Source of the DNA: JBBAFS01 sp041655255
GTDB taxonomy: Bacteria; Spirochaetota; Spirochaetia; Sphaerochaetales; Sphaerochaetaceae
DNA: 21,775 nucleotides
Assembly: GCA_041655255.1 (NCBI GenBank)
Contig: JBBAFS010000023.1
Span: forward strand, 1-21,775
Reading direction: 5' to 3'
Shown here: positions 8,514 through 16,218 of the stretch, piece by piece
How positions within the stretch are numbered: the first letter of the stretch is position 1
How the letters are laid out: each line of letters opens with the position of its first letter
Translations under genes and position numbers: made by a program
The notes under the pieces: generated by a model
The model's input: the letters and a program-made list of their open reading frames with translations, nothing else
What the model was told of the DNA's origin: nothing
Database searches by the model: none

Positions 8514-9598
8514 AAACAGTTGATCGATACACTCTTTTTAATATCCTTAAAAACCTCGTATCTTCTTTGCTTTTGTTAAGTTTTGTTATTCTCTTATTTG
8601 ATACCTTCAAAGATTTAGAGACCTACTTACATCACAATGCAACACTAAAGGAAATTGCCCTTATTGCTTGGTATGGCAGTGGAGATGCTGTGATATTAGC
8701 ATTAGCTCCCTCGCTCTTATTTTCTGTAACCTATACATTGTCGTCTCTTCATGCTTATAACGAAATGATTGTGCTCTATAACAGCGGTTTCTCTTTTAGA
8801 AGGGTAGTGCGACCTATTATCATTGTGGGAGTACTATTGGTCTTTTTTCAATTTTTCTTTAGTGAATATGTCGCTTTATCGATGAGAGAAAAAAGAGTCT
8901 TTTTAATCGAAGAGGTGACTCAAGAGCAACCACTACAAGATAACCGTAATATCTCAGTACAAGATCCAACAAACTCGTATATGATTCATGCACAGTTGTA
9001 TAGTGAGAGTGAAAAATCACTTTATGGGGTGAGCGTACTCACATACGATGAAGGAGTACTTAAACAGCGCCTTGATGCCTCTAGTGCTCACTACACAGGC
9101 TCACATTGGGTCTTTAAGGATGTAATCATCTATTATCTCAATGTTGAACCAATGAGCGTCAGATCTATCACTTACGACACATATGAAGATGAAGAGATTA
9201 CTATTAATCCCTCTTTTTTCCGTAACGTATTAGCCGATATCGAGTATATGAAATTAGAGAGTGCCTTATTGTACACCCAGCAGCTGAAACGAATTAATTA
9301 TGAGCAATATAGGTATATGGCCACTGATGTGTACGATCGACTTGCTCAAAATCTGAATCCACTTCTTTTAGTGATAATCAGTATTGCAACACTATTTCCG
9401 TGGAAAAAGAACATATTAGTCCTGAGTATTATCGTGAGTTTACTCATAGCTGTTGTCTATTTTGTCTTACATATGGTAACAATTATCTTTGCGAAGCAAG
9501 GAATCATTACACCAATGTGGGGAGGGCTCGCTCCCGCTTTGGTATTACTGTTTCTTGCTTTTCTCATCTCACTAGTTAAAAGGATCATAAGAGTGTGA
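8510..9598 (+). CDS. lptG: LptF/LptG-family permease, second subunit
   Basis: Second YjgP/YjgQ-type permease of 362 residues, the family's usual length. It is expected to pair with the preceding gene product and an LptB-type ATPase encoded elsewhere. Membrane segments lie at about 12-32, 56-78, 101-121, 283-298, 304-327 and 333-357, with a large extracytoplasmic beta-rich domain (about 125-270) between the third and fourth. The N-terminal MKTVDRYTLFNILKN is typical, with a short cytoplasmic helix before the first segment. The ATGA overlap with the upstream gene and the GTGA overlap with tgt place it inside a tightly coupled operon. LPS is not established for all spirochaetes, so the exported lipid is unknown. 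The F/G labels are interchangeable on this evidence. Confidence 0.82.
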   Translation: MKTVDRYTLFNILKNLVSSLLLLSFVILLFDTFKDLETYLHHNATLKEIALIAWYGSGDAVILALAPSLLFSVTYTLSSLHAYNEMIVLYNSGFSFRRVVRPIIIVGVLLVFFQFFFSEYVALSMREKRVFLIEEVTQEQPLQDNRNISVQDPTNSYMIHAQLYSESEKSLYGVSVLTYDEGVLKQRLDASSAHYTGSHWVFKDVIIYYLNVEPMSVRSITYDTYEDEEITINPSFFRNVLADIEYMKLESALLYTQQLKRINYEQYRYMATDVYDRLAQNLNPLLLVIISIATLFPWKKNILVLSIIVSLLIAVVYFVLHMVTIIFAKQGIITPMWGGLAPALVLLFLAFLISLVKRIIRV

Positions 9599-10716
9599 GT
9601 AACATTTACAAAGTTCTACATCAAGATCAAAAAAGCAAAGCACGTTTGGGCTTACTTTCTCTTCCTCATGGAGAGGTCATTACTCCTACCTTTATGCCTG
9701 TAGGTACTCAAGGGACAGTGAAGGCCATGTACCATGAGGATGTGAAAAAAATTGGTTACAACCTCATTTTAGGTAATACGTACCACCTCTATTTACGCCC
9801 GGGAGTCGAAGTGTTAGAACACTTTGGTGGACTCCACGCTTTTAGTAATTGGGATGGAAATATCCTCACCGACAGTGGGGGATTTCAAATCTTCAGTTTA
9901 TCTCAATTAAGAAAAATTCGAGAAGAGGGGGTCACCTTCCGAAGTCACATCGATGGCTCATACCATCAACTCACCCCCGAAAAAGTCGTCGATATTCAAA
10001 AGGTGATTGGCAGTGATATCTTAATGTGTCTCGATGTGTGTACAGCTCCAGATATTACCTATCGTAAGGCCAAAGAGGCATTAGACATTACTCACCGCTG
10101 GGCAAAACGCTCCTACGATCAATGGAAATCCTTAGAAGGCTTTGATGGACATCTATTTGGAATTGTTCAAGGAAACTTCTTTAAAGATTTACGTAAAGAG
10201 AGTGCTCTTGTTCTTAGTGAAATTGATTTTCCTGGCTTTGCTATAGGTGGGTTATCTGTAGGGGAGAGTAGTGAGATGTTTCACGAATATCTTGCCTATA
10301 CATCCGATTTTCTTGTCTATGAAAAACCTCGTTATGTAATGGGTATTGGAACTCCCGATTATATCTTAGAGGCGGTCGAACAAGGAATTGATATGTTTGA
10401 TTGTGTCTTAGGGACTCGCAGTGCTCGTAACGGGTCAGTGTTTACCTTAGATGGGATGATTCAACTTAAAAGAGCAACACACGAATACAGTGATGAACCA
10501 ATAAGCGAAGGGTGTACCTGCAGTGCATGTACCTCATACAGTCGTGGATATATGCGCCATTTGTTTAAAGCCAATGAGATGTTAGGCGGTATGTTAGCTA
10601 CTGAACATAACCTGACGTTCTTACATACGATGATGGAAGAAGTACGTCAGGCTATTAGTGAAAATCGTTTCAGTGATTATAAACGCTCTTTCTTACATCG
10701 CTTTTATGCTAAATAG
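9595..10716 (+). CDS. tgt: Queuine/preQ1 tRNA-ribosyltransferase
   Basis: Exchanges guanine for preQ1 at position 34 of tRNAs with GUN anticodons, a step in queuosine synthesis. The 373-residue length is standard. TDSGGFQIFSL carries the general base Asp93, GGLSVGE is the substrate-binding loop, and MFDCVLGTRSARNG carries the presumed nucleophile Asp269. Zinc ligands are Cys307, Cys309, Cys312 and His338 (CTCSAC, then EHNL). The usual PTR in the nucleophile motif reads GTR here. The start is GTG overlapping the lptG stop (GTGA); no separate ribosome binding site is obvious, which suggests coupling. The 3' end overlaps greA, on the other strand, by eight bases. Confidence 0.96.
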   Translation: MSNIYKVLHQDQKSKARLGLLSLPHGEVITPTFMPVGTQGTVKAMYHEDVKKIGYNLILGNTYHLYLRPGVEVLEHFGGLHAFSNWDGNILTDSGGFQIFSLSQLRKIREEGVTFRSHIDGSYHQLTPEKVVDIQKVIGSDILMCLDVCTAPDITYRKAKEALDITHRWAKRSYDQWKSLEGFDGHLFGIVQGNFFKDLRKESALVLSEIDFPGFAIGGLSVGESSEMFHEYLAYTSDFLVYEKPRYVMGIGTPDYILEAVEQGIDMFDCVLGTRSARNGSVFTLDGMIQLKRATHEYSDEPISEGCTCSACTSYSRGYMRHLFKANEMLGGMLATEHNLTFLHTMMEEVRQAISENRFSDYKRSFLHRFYAK

Positions 10717-13390
10717 GGAGCTCTTTAATTGAGAGAACGGTGAAGTCATACTTCTTCTCATTAATCTCAAAGTCAAATTGTTCACCAACTCGATGATTTA
10801 ATAACTTTGATCCAAATGGAGCTAAGTAACTAATAATTCGCTTACTCGGATCTGATTCCCAAGGTCCTAAAATTTGGTAACTTTTGATCTCTCCACTGAG
10901 GTTATCTTTAAGTTCAACTTCGGTTCCAAAACCAACTCGAGAAGTTTCAATCATATCTTTTGTGAATACAGAAGCTCGGTTAATCTCATCATTTAAGCGA
11001 ACCATAGTAGCATTTAAAATTCCTTGTCGCTCTTTGGCAGCTTTAAACTCGGCATTCTCTCTTAAGTCTCCTAATTGCAGTGCAGCTCCCAACTCTTTTG
11101 AGTTTTCACTAATTTCAACATTCATAATGTGATCTAACTCTTTTTGTTTAGCAATATACATTGCTTTGGTCACTAACAGGCCACTAGAGACTAATTCACT
11201 GGTACTCTCTTGTTCACCTAAGAAGATGAATTCAGGATATTTTTCTAAGATGAGGTGTTTTACTTCGACTTTCTTTGTTTGATCTAACCCTTGCATTCGC
11301 TGCACAATAAAGTTCACCCTTTGAGCAGTCCCTTCGGCAGCTTCAGCTAATAAGGTAAATAGTTGTTTCTCATCAAATAAGATAGTTGTTAATGTTTTAA
11401 CAATCTTACGCATCTCATTAGTCGATTTTTTAGCTTCAATAGCGTTATATGCGTAATCAAGGAGCTGTAACATACTTGTTACTAAGGTCTCAAATGAGAT
11501 TTTAATACTCTTCTCCCAGAAAGCACGGTCGTAGGTCCTCACTAAATAGGTGAACAACTCAGCATTTTCACGATAGTGGTGAACCGCGTTTTTAAACATC
11601 TCTTGGAGAACTTTCTTTTGACCTTGTTCACGTAAGGTATCGCCGATGTAACTAGTGAGGTAGTAGGGGTATAAGCTAATAAGAGCATGAGCTACTGATG
11701 AAGGCTCTTCAACAATAACTACCTTATCAATAAAGGCCTTTTTAAGTTCACTATCGTCAATGGCACCAAAGGTAACTGCTTTGTTATCAAGTAGGCCATA
11801 TAAGTGTTTAAAGTCGACGCTAGTAGGCCTTTCTAAGAATGGATATAAATTGCATAAGATATCGGTAAAGAGGAAACTTGAGATAACTTGGTCAGTTACC
11901 TTTTGGTAATTTGTAGCTTGGTCAATAAAGTATTGAACCATCTCTTTAAAGAATTCACTCTCAGGATCTCCATTTACTAAGAAATCTCTAACAATTTTTA
12001 CCTTTTGGTAGAATCTCTTTTCGTTTCTAAATACTCCAAGAGACTTCTCTTCATAGGAAATTGGTGTTTCACGTACTGTGTACACATCGGGATCTGATGG
12101 CAAAAATCCAATTAACGGGTCGTTCATTAACACTTTCTTTGCTTGGTTCATCCAAGAGGTCCACTGTTTAGCAGTAAGGAGGGAGGGGACCAATTCACCT
12201 TTCATCTCTCGTAAGGTTGCTGCATTGTTATTACTACTAATAAGGGTTCTTAATGCCCAAGGGACATCATTAATGACTTTTTCAGCAAGTTTCTCTTTTG
12301 GGAATACACTTTTTAAAACCCAAATATGATATTTGGGTAAGACTTGAAGTGAGCTAAAAGCCATCCCTATACTCATGGTATGGTTTTGCTTCGATGCAAA
12401 GTCAATAATAACTTCTTCATGGCTTAGTTCTCTAATTCTTCCAATGCCCCAAGTTTTATGAAACACAAATGAGCCTTTATCAAAGGCGATGTTCTTTTCA
12501 AACTCTTCAATAGCTGTGTGAACATCTCGATAAGATTTTGTGAGGTTAGAGACTTCAATACTCGATTCTAGGCGACTATGAGTTGCGTATTTATTACGGA
12601 ACATCTCAACAAGTTGTTCACGTGCCCAGGCAGATTGAGGATCAATCTTTAATAAAGACTTCAATACAATAATTGCTTGGTCCCATTGTTTTTTTGCTAA
12701 TACACCTTCATAGAGTTGTCCAAGCATCTGAGTAGGACGCTCACCTTGAAATCGATCATATACTCGCTCGGCAAGACCAAGGAGATAGACAAAATCATCT
12801 CCGATCATTTCAAGTAAGATAGTCCACACATCTTGGATGGCTGGGAGGTTTTGGGCATTAATGTAGCGCTGTAGTGCCTTTTTATAGTAGAAGAGGGCTT
12901 TCTCTTCATCACTACCGACAAACTTCTCAGCTAAGGTAAGTAGAAGATCAGTCTCTTCATAATCGACTTTTACTAATAATTCATATAAGTCGAATTGCTC
13001 TTTCTCTTTACCTAATTTTTCATAAGTATCAGCTAAAATACGAATAACATATTTATCATCAAACTTTTCTAAGATCTTTTTAGCAAGAAATTCAACAATC
13101 GCATACTTTTTATTCTCTTTAAAAAGTTCGACTAAATTAGTCATAGCACCATAATCTAATGAACGTCTTTTTAATGAGACACTCCCTGCAAGATACATGG
13201 CTAAAATGGAACTTTTATTCTTTTGAAGATACTCTTCACACGTAGTTTTAACTTCAACGAGTTTTTCGGGATCATCAATACCCGCAAGTTGAGCATCAAA
13301 CTCCTGCAAACTTGCAACGTTATAATCGTTTACAGTAGCTCGTGTCCACTTTTCTTCAGTTAATAGGGTGTTAATGTTTATAGTACTCAT
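10709..13390 (-). CDS. greA: Long-form transcription elongation factor GreA with helical N-terminal region
   Basis: Rescues backtracked RNA polymerase by stimulating its transcript cleavage. The GreA part is the last 155 or so of 893 residues. It has the coiled-coil hairpin with tip motif GDLRENAEF at about 774-782, including acidic Asp775 and Glu778, followed by the FKBP-like C-terminal domain. Residues 1-300 and 355-735 are mostly helical, with TPR-like or HEAT-like repeats of low similarity. Between them, at about 305-352, lies a short strand-rich module starting FVFHKTWGIGRI. This long form is known from Treponema, Borrelia and Chlamydia. I chose the ATG at 13390, which has GGGAG about seven bases upstream on the minus strand, over a TTG at 13429. 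A promoter lies at 13518-13546. Transcription converges on tgt. Confidence 0.92.
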   Translation of the reverse strand: MSTININTLLTEEKWTRATVNDYNVASLQEFDAQLAGIDDPEKLVEVKTTCEEYLQKNKSSILAMYLAGSVSLKRRSLDYGAMTNLVELFKENKKYAIVEFLAKKILEKFDDKYVIRILADTYEKLGKEKEQFDLYELLVKVDYEETDLLLTLAEKFVGSDEEKALFYYKKALQRYINAQNLPAIQDVWTILLEMIGDDFVYLLGLAERVYDRFQGERPTQMLGQLYEGVLAKKQWDQAIIVLKSLLKIDPQSAWAREQLVEMFRNKYATHSRLESSIEVSNLTKSYRDVHTAIEEFEKNIAFDKGSFVFHKTWGIGRIRELSHEEVIIDFASKQNHTMSIGMAFSSLQVLPKYHIWVLKSVFPKEKLAEKVINDVPWALRTLISSNNNAATLREMKGELVPSLLTAKQWTSWMNQAKKVLMNDPLIGFLPSDPDVYTVRETPISYEEKSLGVFRNEKRFYQKVKIVRDFLVNGDPESEFFKEMVQYFIDQATNYQKVTDQVISSFLFTDILCNLYPFLERPTSVDFKHLYGLLDNKAVTFGAIDDSELKKAFIDKVVIVEEPSSVAHALISLYPYYLTSYIGDTLREQGQKKVLQEMFKNAVHHYRENAELFTYLVRTYDRAFWEKSIKISFETLVTSMLQLLDYAYNAIEAKKSTNEMRKIVKTLTTILFDEKQLFTLLAEAAEGTAQRVNFIVQRMQGLDQTKKVEVKHLILEKYPEFIFLGEQESTSELVSSGLLVTKAMYIAKQKELDHIMNVEISENSKELGAALQLGDLRENAEFKAAKERQGILNATMVRLNDEINRASVFTKDMIETSRVGFGTEVELKDNLSGEIKSYQILGPWESDPSKRIISYLAPFGSKLLNHRVGEQFDFEINEKKYDFTVLSIKELPI
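12335..12470 (-). other. WGIG-motif beta-rich module inside long GreA
   Basis: Segment encoding about 45 residues in the middle of the GreA-type protein. It reads as alternating hydrophobic strands (FVFHKTWGIGRIREL, then EEVIIDF, then a basic stretch and MGMAFSSLQVL-like end). The arrangement of an aromatic-His start, WGIGRI, a turn and an IIDF strand resembles the small Tudor-like barrel that CarD and TRCF use to bind the RNA polymerase beta subunit. That resemblance is from pattern reading only; I did not compare structures. Confidence 0.4.
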
Positions 13391-13517
13391 GCAATGCTCC
13401 CAAATTTTATTCACTTTTTGGATAAACAATAAATAACCCGAGCTCTTAGAACTTCCACTGAAGAAAGTGAAAATGCTCAGGTGTTACAAGGTGAGATATC
13501 ATCCAAGTCGTACTATT

Positions 13518-13546
13518 ATAATACCACATAGGCAAATACGTTGCAA
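13518..13546 (-). promoter_or_regulatory. Probable sigma70-type promoter of greA
   Basis: Read on the minus strand, TTGCAA (plus-strand 13541-13546) is followed after 17 bases by TATTAT (13518-13523). A TGG immediately before it gives an extended -10. The predicted transcript start is near 13511, leaving a leader of about 120 bases before the greA ATG. A second -10-like TATAAT overlaps two bases further downstream. Box spacing is ideal; the -35 is only a partial match. Confidence 0.55.
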
Positions 13547-13798
13547 TATTAGGATAAACTCGTTTCTGATAATAAAAGCTTAAAATAAGAGAAAGCCACA
13601 CAAAATGCATTATCTGTTTTTCAGAAAACCTAAGAACTCACTTGAGCATGTAACTCTCATTGAATTAATGAAACACAAGTTAGTAATACCGTCTCATAAT
13701 GTAACATTTTTCAATTTCAATCGTATGATGGTACTTAGGTTCATATAAAATTTATCTTGAGATTCTAGTTGCTTTTCTTGCGGGTAGCTAAAAATGAA

Positions 13799-13829
13799 TT
13801 GTCTGTTAGGCAAATGGACGTAGTATAAT
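13799..13829 (+). promoter_or_regulatory. Probable promoter of the rpe-dtd operon
   Basis: A perfect TATAAT lies at 13824-13829. The best -35 candidate is TTGTCT at 13799-13804, with a 19-base spacer, longer than ideal. The expected transcript start near 13836 gives an 88-base leader before the rpe ATG at 13924. The -10 is strong; the -35 is weak, so an activator or another sigma context is possible. Confidence 0.45.
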
Positions 13830-13923
13830 TCTGCTGTATTAAGAATGTAGATTAGGGACCTTGAAAAGTCTCTTTCTATCTCTGAGCTTTCCAAAAGTGG
13901 TACTATCTGCTACAAATAGAGGT

Positions 13924-14592
13924 ATGAAGAAAAACAATGAAGTAATACTGGCTCCTTCGATGCTTTCGGCCAATTTTAGCCGACTTGGTGAAGACGTAAA
14001 GATGATTGAATCAATGGGTGCTCAATGGCTCCACATTGATGTAATGGATGGATCATTTGTCCCTAATATGTCGTTTGGTCCTCATGTCATTGGAGATATT
14101 AGAGAGGGTTCTTCTTTGGTGTTTGATACCCATTTGATGATTGTGAATCCTGATAATTTTATCCCTCAATTTGCTCAAAGTGGCAGTGATTACATCACTG
14201 TTCACAGTGAAGCATCAATTCACCTTCAAAGAACCCTACAATTAATTCGTGATCAAGGTAAAAAGCCAGGGGTTTCAATTGTCCCATCGACACCAGTCGA
14301 TTCCATTGAGCTTGTGTTAGAAGATGTGGAACTTGTATTAGTGATGAGTGTGAACCCTGGTTTTGGCGGACAGAAGTTTTTAAAGCGCTCTATTGAAAAA
14401 GTAGAACGTTTAGCACACTTAAGAGAACAACATAATTTTGATTTCCTTATCAGTGTCGATGGGGGAGTGAATCGTCACAATGCACAAACAATTGTTGATG
14501 CAGGGGCTGATGTTTTAGTGATGGGAAGTGCCTTTTTTGGTGATGATGATCGTAAAGGTCTTACTTCATATGTGAAAGGGCTCAAAAGCTGA
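13924..14592 (+). CDS. rpe: Ribulose-phosphate 3-epimerase
   Basis: Interconverts ribulose 5-phosphate and xylulose 5-phosphate in the pentose phosphate pathway. The 222-residue TIM-barrel shows ILAPSMLSANFSRLGEDV at the N-terminus. Metal ligands and catalytic residues are His37 and Asp39 (LHIDVMDGSFVPN), His70 (DTHLMI) and Asp179 (SVDGGV). The flexible loop is MSVNPGFGGQKF, and the phosphate site is VMGSAFF near the end. The start is uncertain: the ATG at 13924 fits the family, but AGAGG lies only one base before it. An upstream TTG at 13861 would add 21 residues not typical of the family and has a poorly spaced AGGGA. The stop overlaps the dtd ATG by one base (TGATG). Confidence 0.95.
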   Translation: MKKNNEVILAPSMLSANFSRLGEDVKMIESMGAQWLHIDVMDGSFVPNMSFGPHVIGDIREGSSLVFDTHLMIVNPDNFIPQFAQSGSDYITVHSEASIHLQRTLQLIRDQGKKPGVSIVPSTPVDSIELVLEDVELVLVMSVNPGFGGQKFLKRSIEKVERLAHLREQHNFDFLISVDGGVNRHNAQTIVDAGADVLVMGSAFFGDDDRKGLTSYVKGLKS

Positions 14593-15044
14593 TGAGAGCT
14601 GTGATACAACGAGTAAGTGATGCTTCAGTTACCGTGCATGGCCAACTCATTGGCTCTATTGAGCATGGATTGTTAGTCTATGTTGGAGTGACTCATAGTG
14701 ACACTGAAAAAGATGTCTCTTATATGGCACATAAGATTGTGAATATGAGAGTGTTTGAAGATGATCAAGGCAAAATGAATCTCTCACTAAAGGATATAGG
14801 CGGTAAGATGTTAGTAGTGAGCCAGTTCACCTTATATGGAGATATGAATAAAGGACATAGACCATCTTTCAATAAAGCAGCTGAACCTAAACAGGCTCAC
14901 GCATTGTATGAGCTATTTATGAAAGAGGTTGAACAAAAAGAGGTAGAAGTTCAAACGGGTTTATTTGGAGAACACATGAAAGTAGCGTATACTAACGATG
15001 GACCTGTTACTATTGTGTTGGATTCGCCTCAACGTGAAGTGTGA
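14592..15044 (+). CDS. dtd: D-aminoacyl-tRNA deacylase
   Basis: Cleaves D-amino acids (and mischarged glycine) from tRNA, a chirality proofreading step in translation. The 150 residues match the family's length. MRAVIQRVSDASVTV is the usual start. SQFTLYGD at 77-84 holds the catalytic Thr80 region, GHRPSF follows, and NDGPVTIVLDS contains the Gly-Pro pair (137-138) that rejects L-amino acids from the active site. Translation is probably coupled to rpe through the TGATG junction. recA follows after 43 bases. Confidence 0.96.
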   Translation: MRAVIQRVSDASVTVHGQLIGSIEHGLLVYVGVTHSDTEKDVSYMAHKIVNMRVFEDDQGKMNLSLKDIGGKMLVVSQFTLYGDMNKGHRPSFNKAAEPKQAHALYELFMKEVEQKEVEVQTGLFGEHMKVAYTNDGPVTIVLDSPQREV

Positions 15045-15087
15045 TACTTCTCACAGTAGTATATAAAGAAAGGAGCACTATAAACAT

Positions 15088-16146
15088 ATGGCAAAACAAT
15101 CAGTTCAGCGTGTAAAAGAAGCTTTAACCGATGATAAACAAAAACTTGTTGCCCTTGAAGCAGCTCGTAGTCAAATAGATAAATTATATGGAAAAGGGGC
15201 TTTAATGAAACTTGGTGATAGCCCCATCGATAAATCGATTCATGTAATTTCCAGTGGATCTATCCTTTTAGATGAGGCCTTAGGAGTAGGGGGATACCCA
15301 AAAGGGAGAGTTGTTGAAATTTATGGTCCTGAGTCTTCAGGAAAGACTACTATTGCCCTTCATGCAATCGCCGAGTGCCAAAAAGCTGGTGGAATTGCAG
15401 CCTTTATTGATGCTGAGCACGCACTAGATCCAACCTATGCAAAAAAACTTGGTGTAAATACTGATGAATTGTGGATTAGCCAACCCGATAACGGTGAACA
15501 AGCTTTAGAGATTGCTGAATCGTTAGTTCGTTCGGGAGCTGTCGATATCATCGTAGTCGATAGTGTTGCCGCATTAACACCGCAAGCTGAAATTGACGGA
15601 GAGATGGGAGATTCTCACATGGGCTTACAAGCTCGCCTCATGAGCCAAGCTCTTCGTAAACTCACCGGAATTTTAGCTAAAAGTGATACAACTATTATTT
15701 TCATTAACCAAATTAGGATGAAAATCGGAGTTATGTTTGGTAACCCTGAAACAACGACCGGTGGTAATGCCCTTAAATTCTACTCTTCAGTCCGCCTAGA
15801 AGTCAGACGTATAGAAGCTATTAGTCGAAGTGCTGATGATATTATTGGAAACCGTGTCCGAATTAAAATTGTAAAAAATAAAGTAGCTCCCCCCTTTAAG
15901 AGAGTAGAACTCGATATGTTCTTTGGAGAGGGGTTAAGCTACCACGGCTCTATCTTAGATGCTGCACTCAAGTATGATCTCTTAAACAAAAGTGGATCTT
16001 GGTACTCCTATAAAGATGAGAAAATTGGCCAAGGAAGAGAAAATGCCCTTAATTTCTTACGAACAAACACAGATATTACCACTGAATTAGAGGCAACGCT
16101 TCGAAGTTTGATGTTTCCCCAATATAGTGAAGAGAAAGAAGAATAG
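15088..16146 (+). CDS. recA: Recombinase A
   Basis: ATP-dependent strand-exchange protein for homologous recombination and, where LexA exists, SOS induction. The 352 residues are standard: an N-terminal helix, Walker A GPESSGKT at 80-87, Walker B IIVVDSVAAL, DNA-binding loop L2 with FGNPETTTGGNALKFYSS, and an acidic C-terminus ending SEEKEE. AGGAG at 15071-15075 lies 12 bases before the ATG, rather far. A weak promoter-like pair, TTGGAT (15018) and TGT-GATACT (about 15040-15048), lies at the end of dtd with a 19-base spacer; I trust it little. I saw no recognisable LexA box in the 43-base gap. Confidence 0.98.
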   Translation: MAKQSVQRVKEALTDDKQKLVALEAARSQIDKLYGKGALMKLGDSPIDKSIHVISSGSILLDEALGVGGYPKGRVVEIYGPESSGKTTIALHAIAECQKAGGIAAFIDAEHALDPTYAKKLGVNTDELWISQPDNGEQALEIAESLVRSGAVDIIVVDSVAALTPQAEIDGEMGDSHMGLQARLMSQALRKLTGILAKSDTTIIFINQIRMKIGVMFGNPETTTGGNALKFYSSVRLEVRRIEAISRSADDIIGNRVRIKIVKNKVAPPFKRVELDMFFGEGLSYHGSILDAALKYDLLNKSGSWYSYKDEKIGQGRENALNFLRTNTDITTELEATLRSLMFPQYSEEKEE

Positions 16147-16169
16147 CTCCCTGTTTTGTTCAGTGATAA

Positions 16170-16197
16170 CTCCTTTAGGTAACTTTACCTAAAGGGG
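16170..16197 (+). terminator. recA-scpA intergenic hairpin
   Basis: A perfect 10-base inverted repeat (CCTTTAGGTA and TACCTAAAGG) with an ACTT loop extends to 12 pairs with one G-T wobble. It is very stable for this AT-rich DNA and sits 23 bases after the recA stop. No T-run follows (the next bases are TGAACACGG), so it is not a textbook intrinsic terminator. It may protect the recA mRNA 3' end, or be a terminator of the T-less type. Its right arm also overlaps the likely -35 of scpA, so a dyad operator is another reading. Confidence 0.45.
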
Positions 16198-16212
16198 TGA
16201 ACACGGTATACT
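16184..16212 (+). promoter_or_regulatory. Probable scpA promoter giving a leaderless start
   Basis: TTTACC at 16184-16189 and TATACT at 16207-16212 are separated by 17 bases. Six bases after the -10 is the scpA ATG at 16219, where transcription would be expected to begin. There is no Shine-Dalgarno at a usable distance; the nearest, AAAGGGG, ends 21 bases upstream of the ATG. An in-frame stop at 16198-16200 excludes an earlier start. Confidence 0.45.
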
Positions 16213-16218
16213 CGTCTC

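Larger units (their letters stand above)
13391..13923. other. Divergent gene-free region between greA and rpe
   Basis: The longest stretch without a gene, about 530 bases and visibly more AT-rich than its surroundings. It contains the greA leader and promoter on the minus strand and a plausible rpe-operon promoter on the plus strand. Between them (about 13550-13790) I find no convincing reading frame, tRNA or known RNA motif. Small inverted repeats occur there: TTTCTGA near 13563 against TCAGAAA near 13621, with ATAAT/ATTAT nested inside, and CATT-GAATT-AATG near 13658-13670. A 67-codon frame on the minus strand (13694-13894) starts with TTG, lacks a ribosome binding site and is probably chance. 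Confidence 0.6.

Noticed and set aside
13391..13429. Upstream TTG start for greA adding 13 residues
   Set aside because: The ATG at 13390 has a well-placed GGGAG; the TTG has none and the extra residues look arbitrary.
13694..13894. 67-codon frame (stop included) on the minus strand between greA and rpe
   Set aside because: It starts with TTG, has no ribosome binding site, covers the likely rpe promoter and its product resembles no family I know.
15045..15087. LexA (SOS) box before recA
   Set aside because: I looked for a dyad of a known LexA type and found only a weak TACT/AGTA pair.
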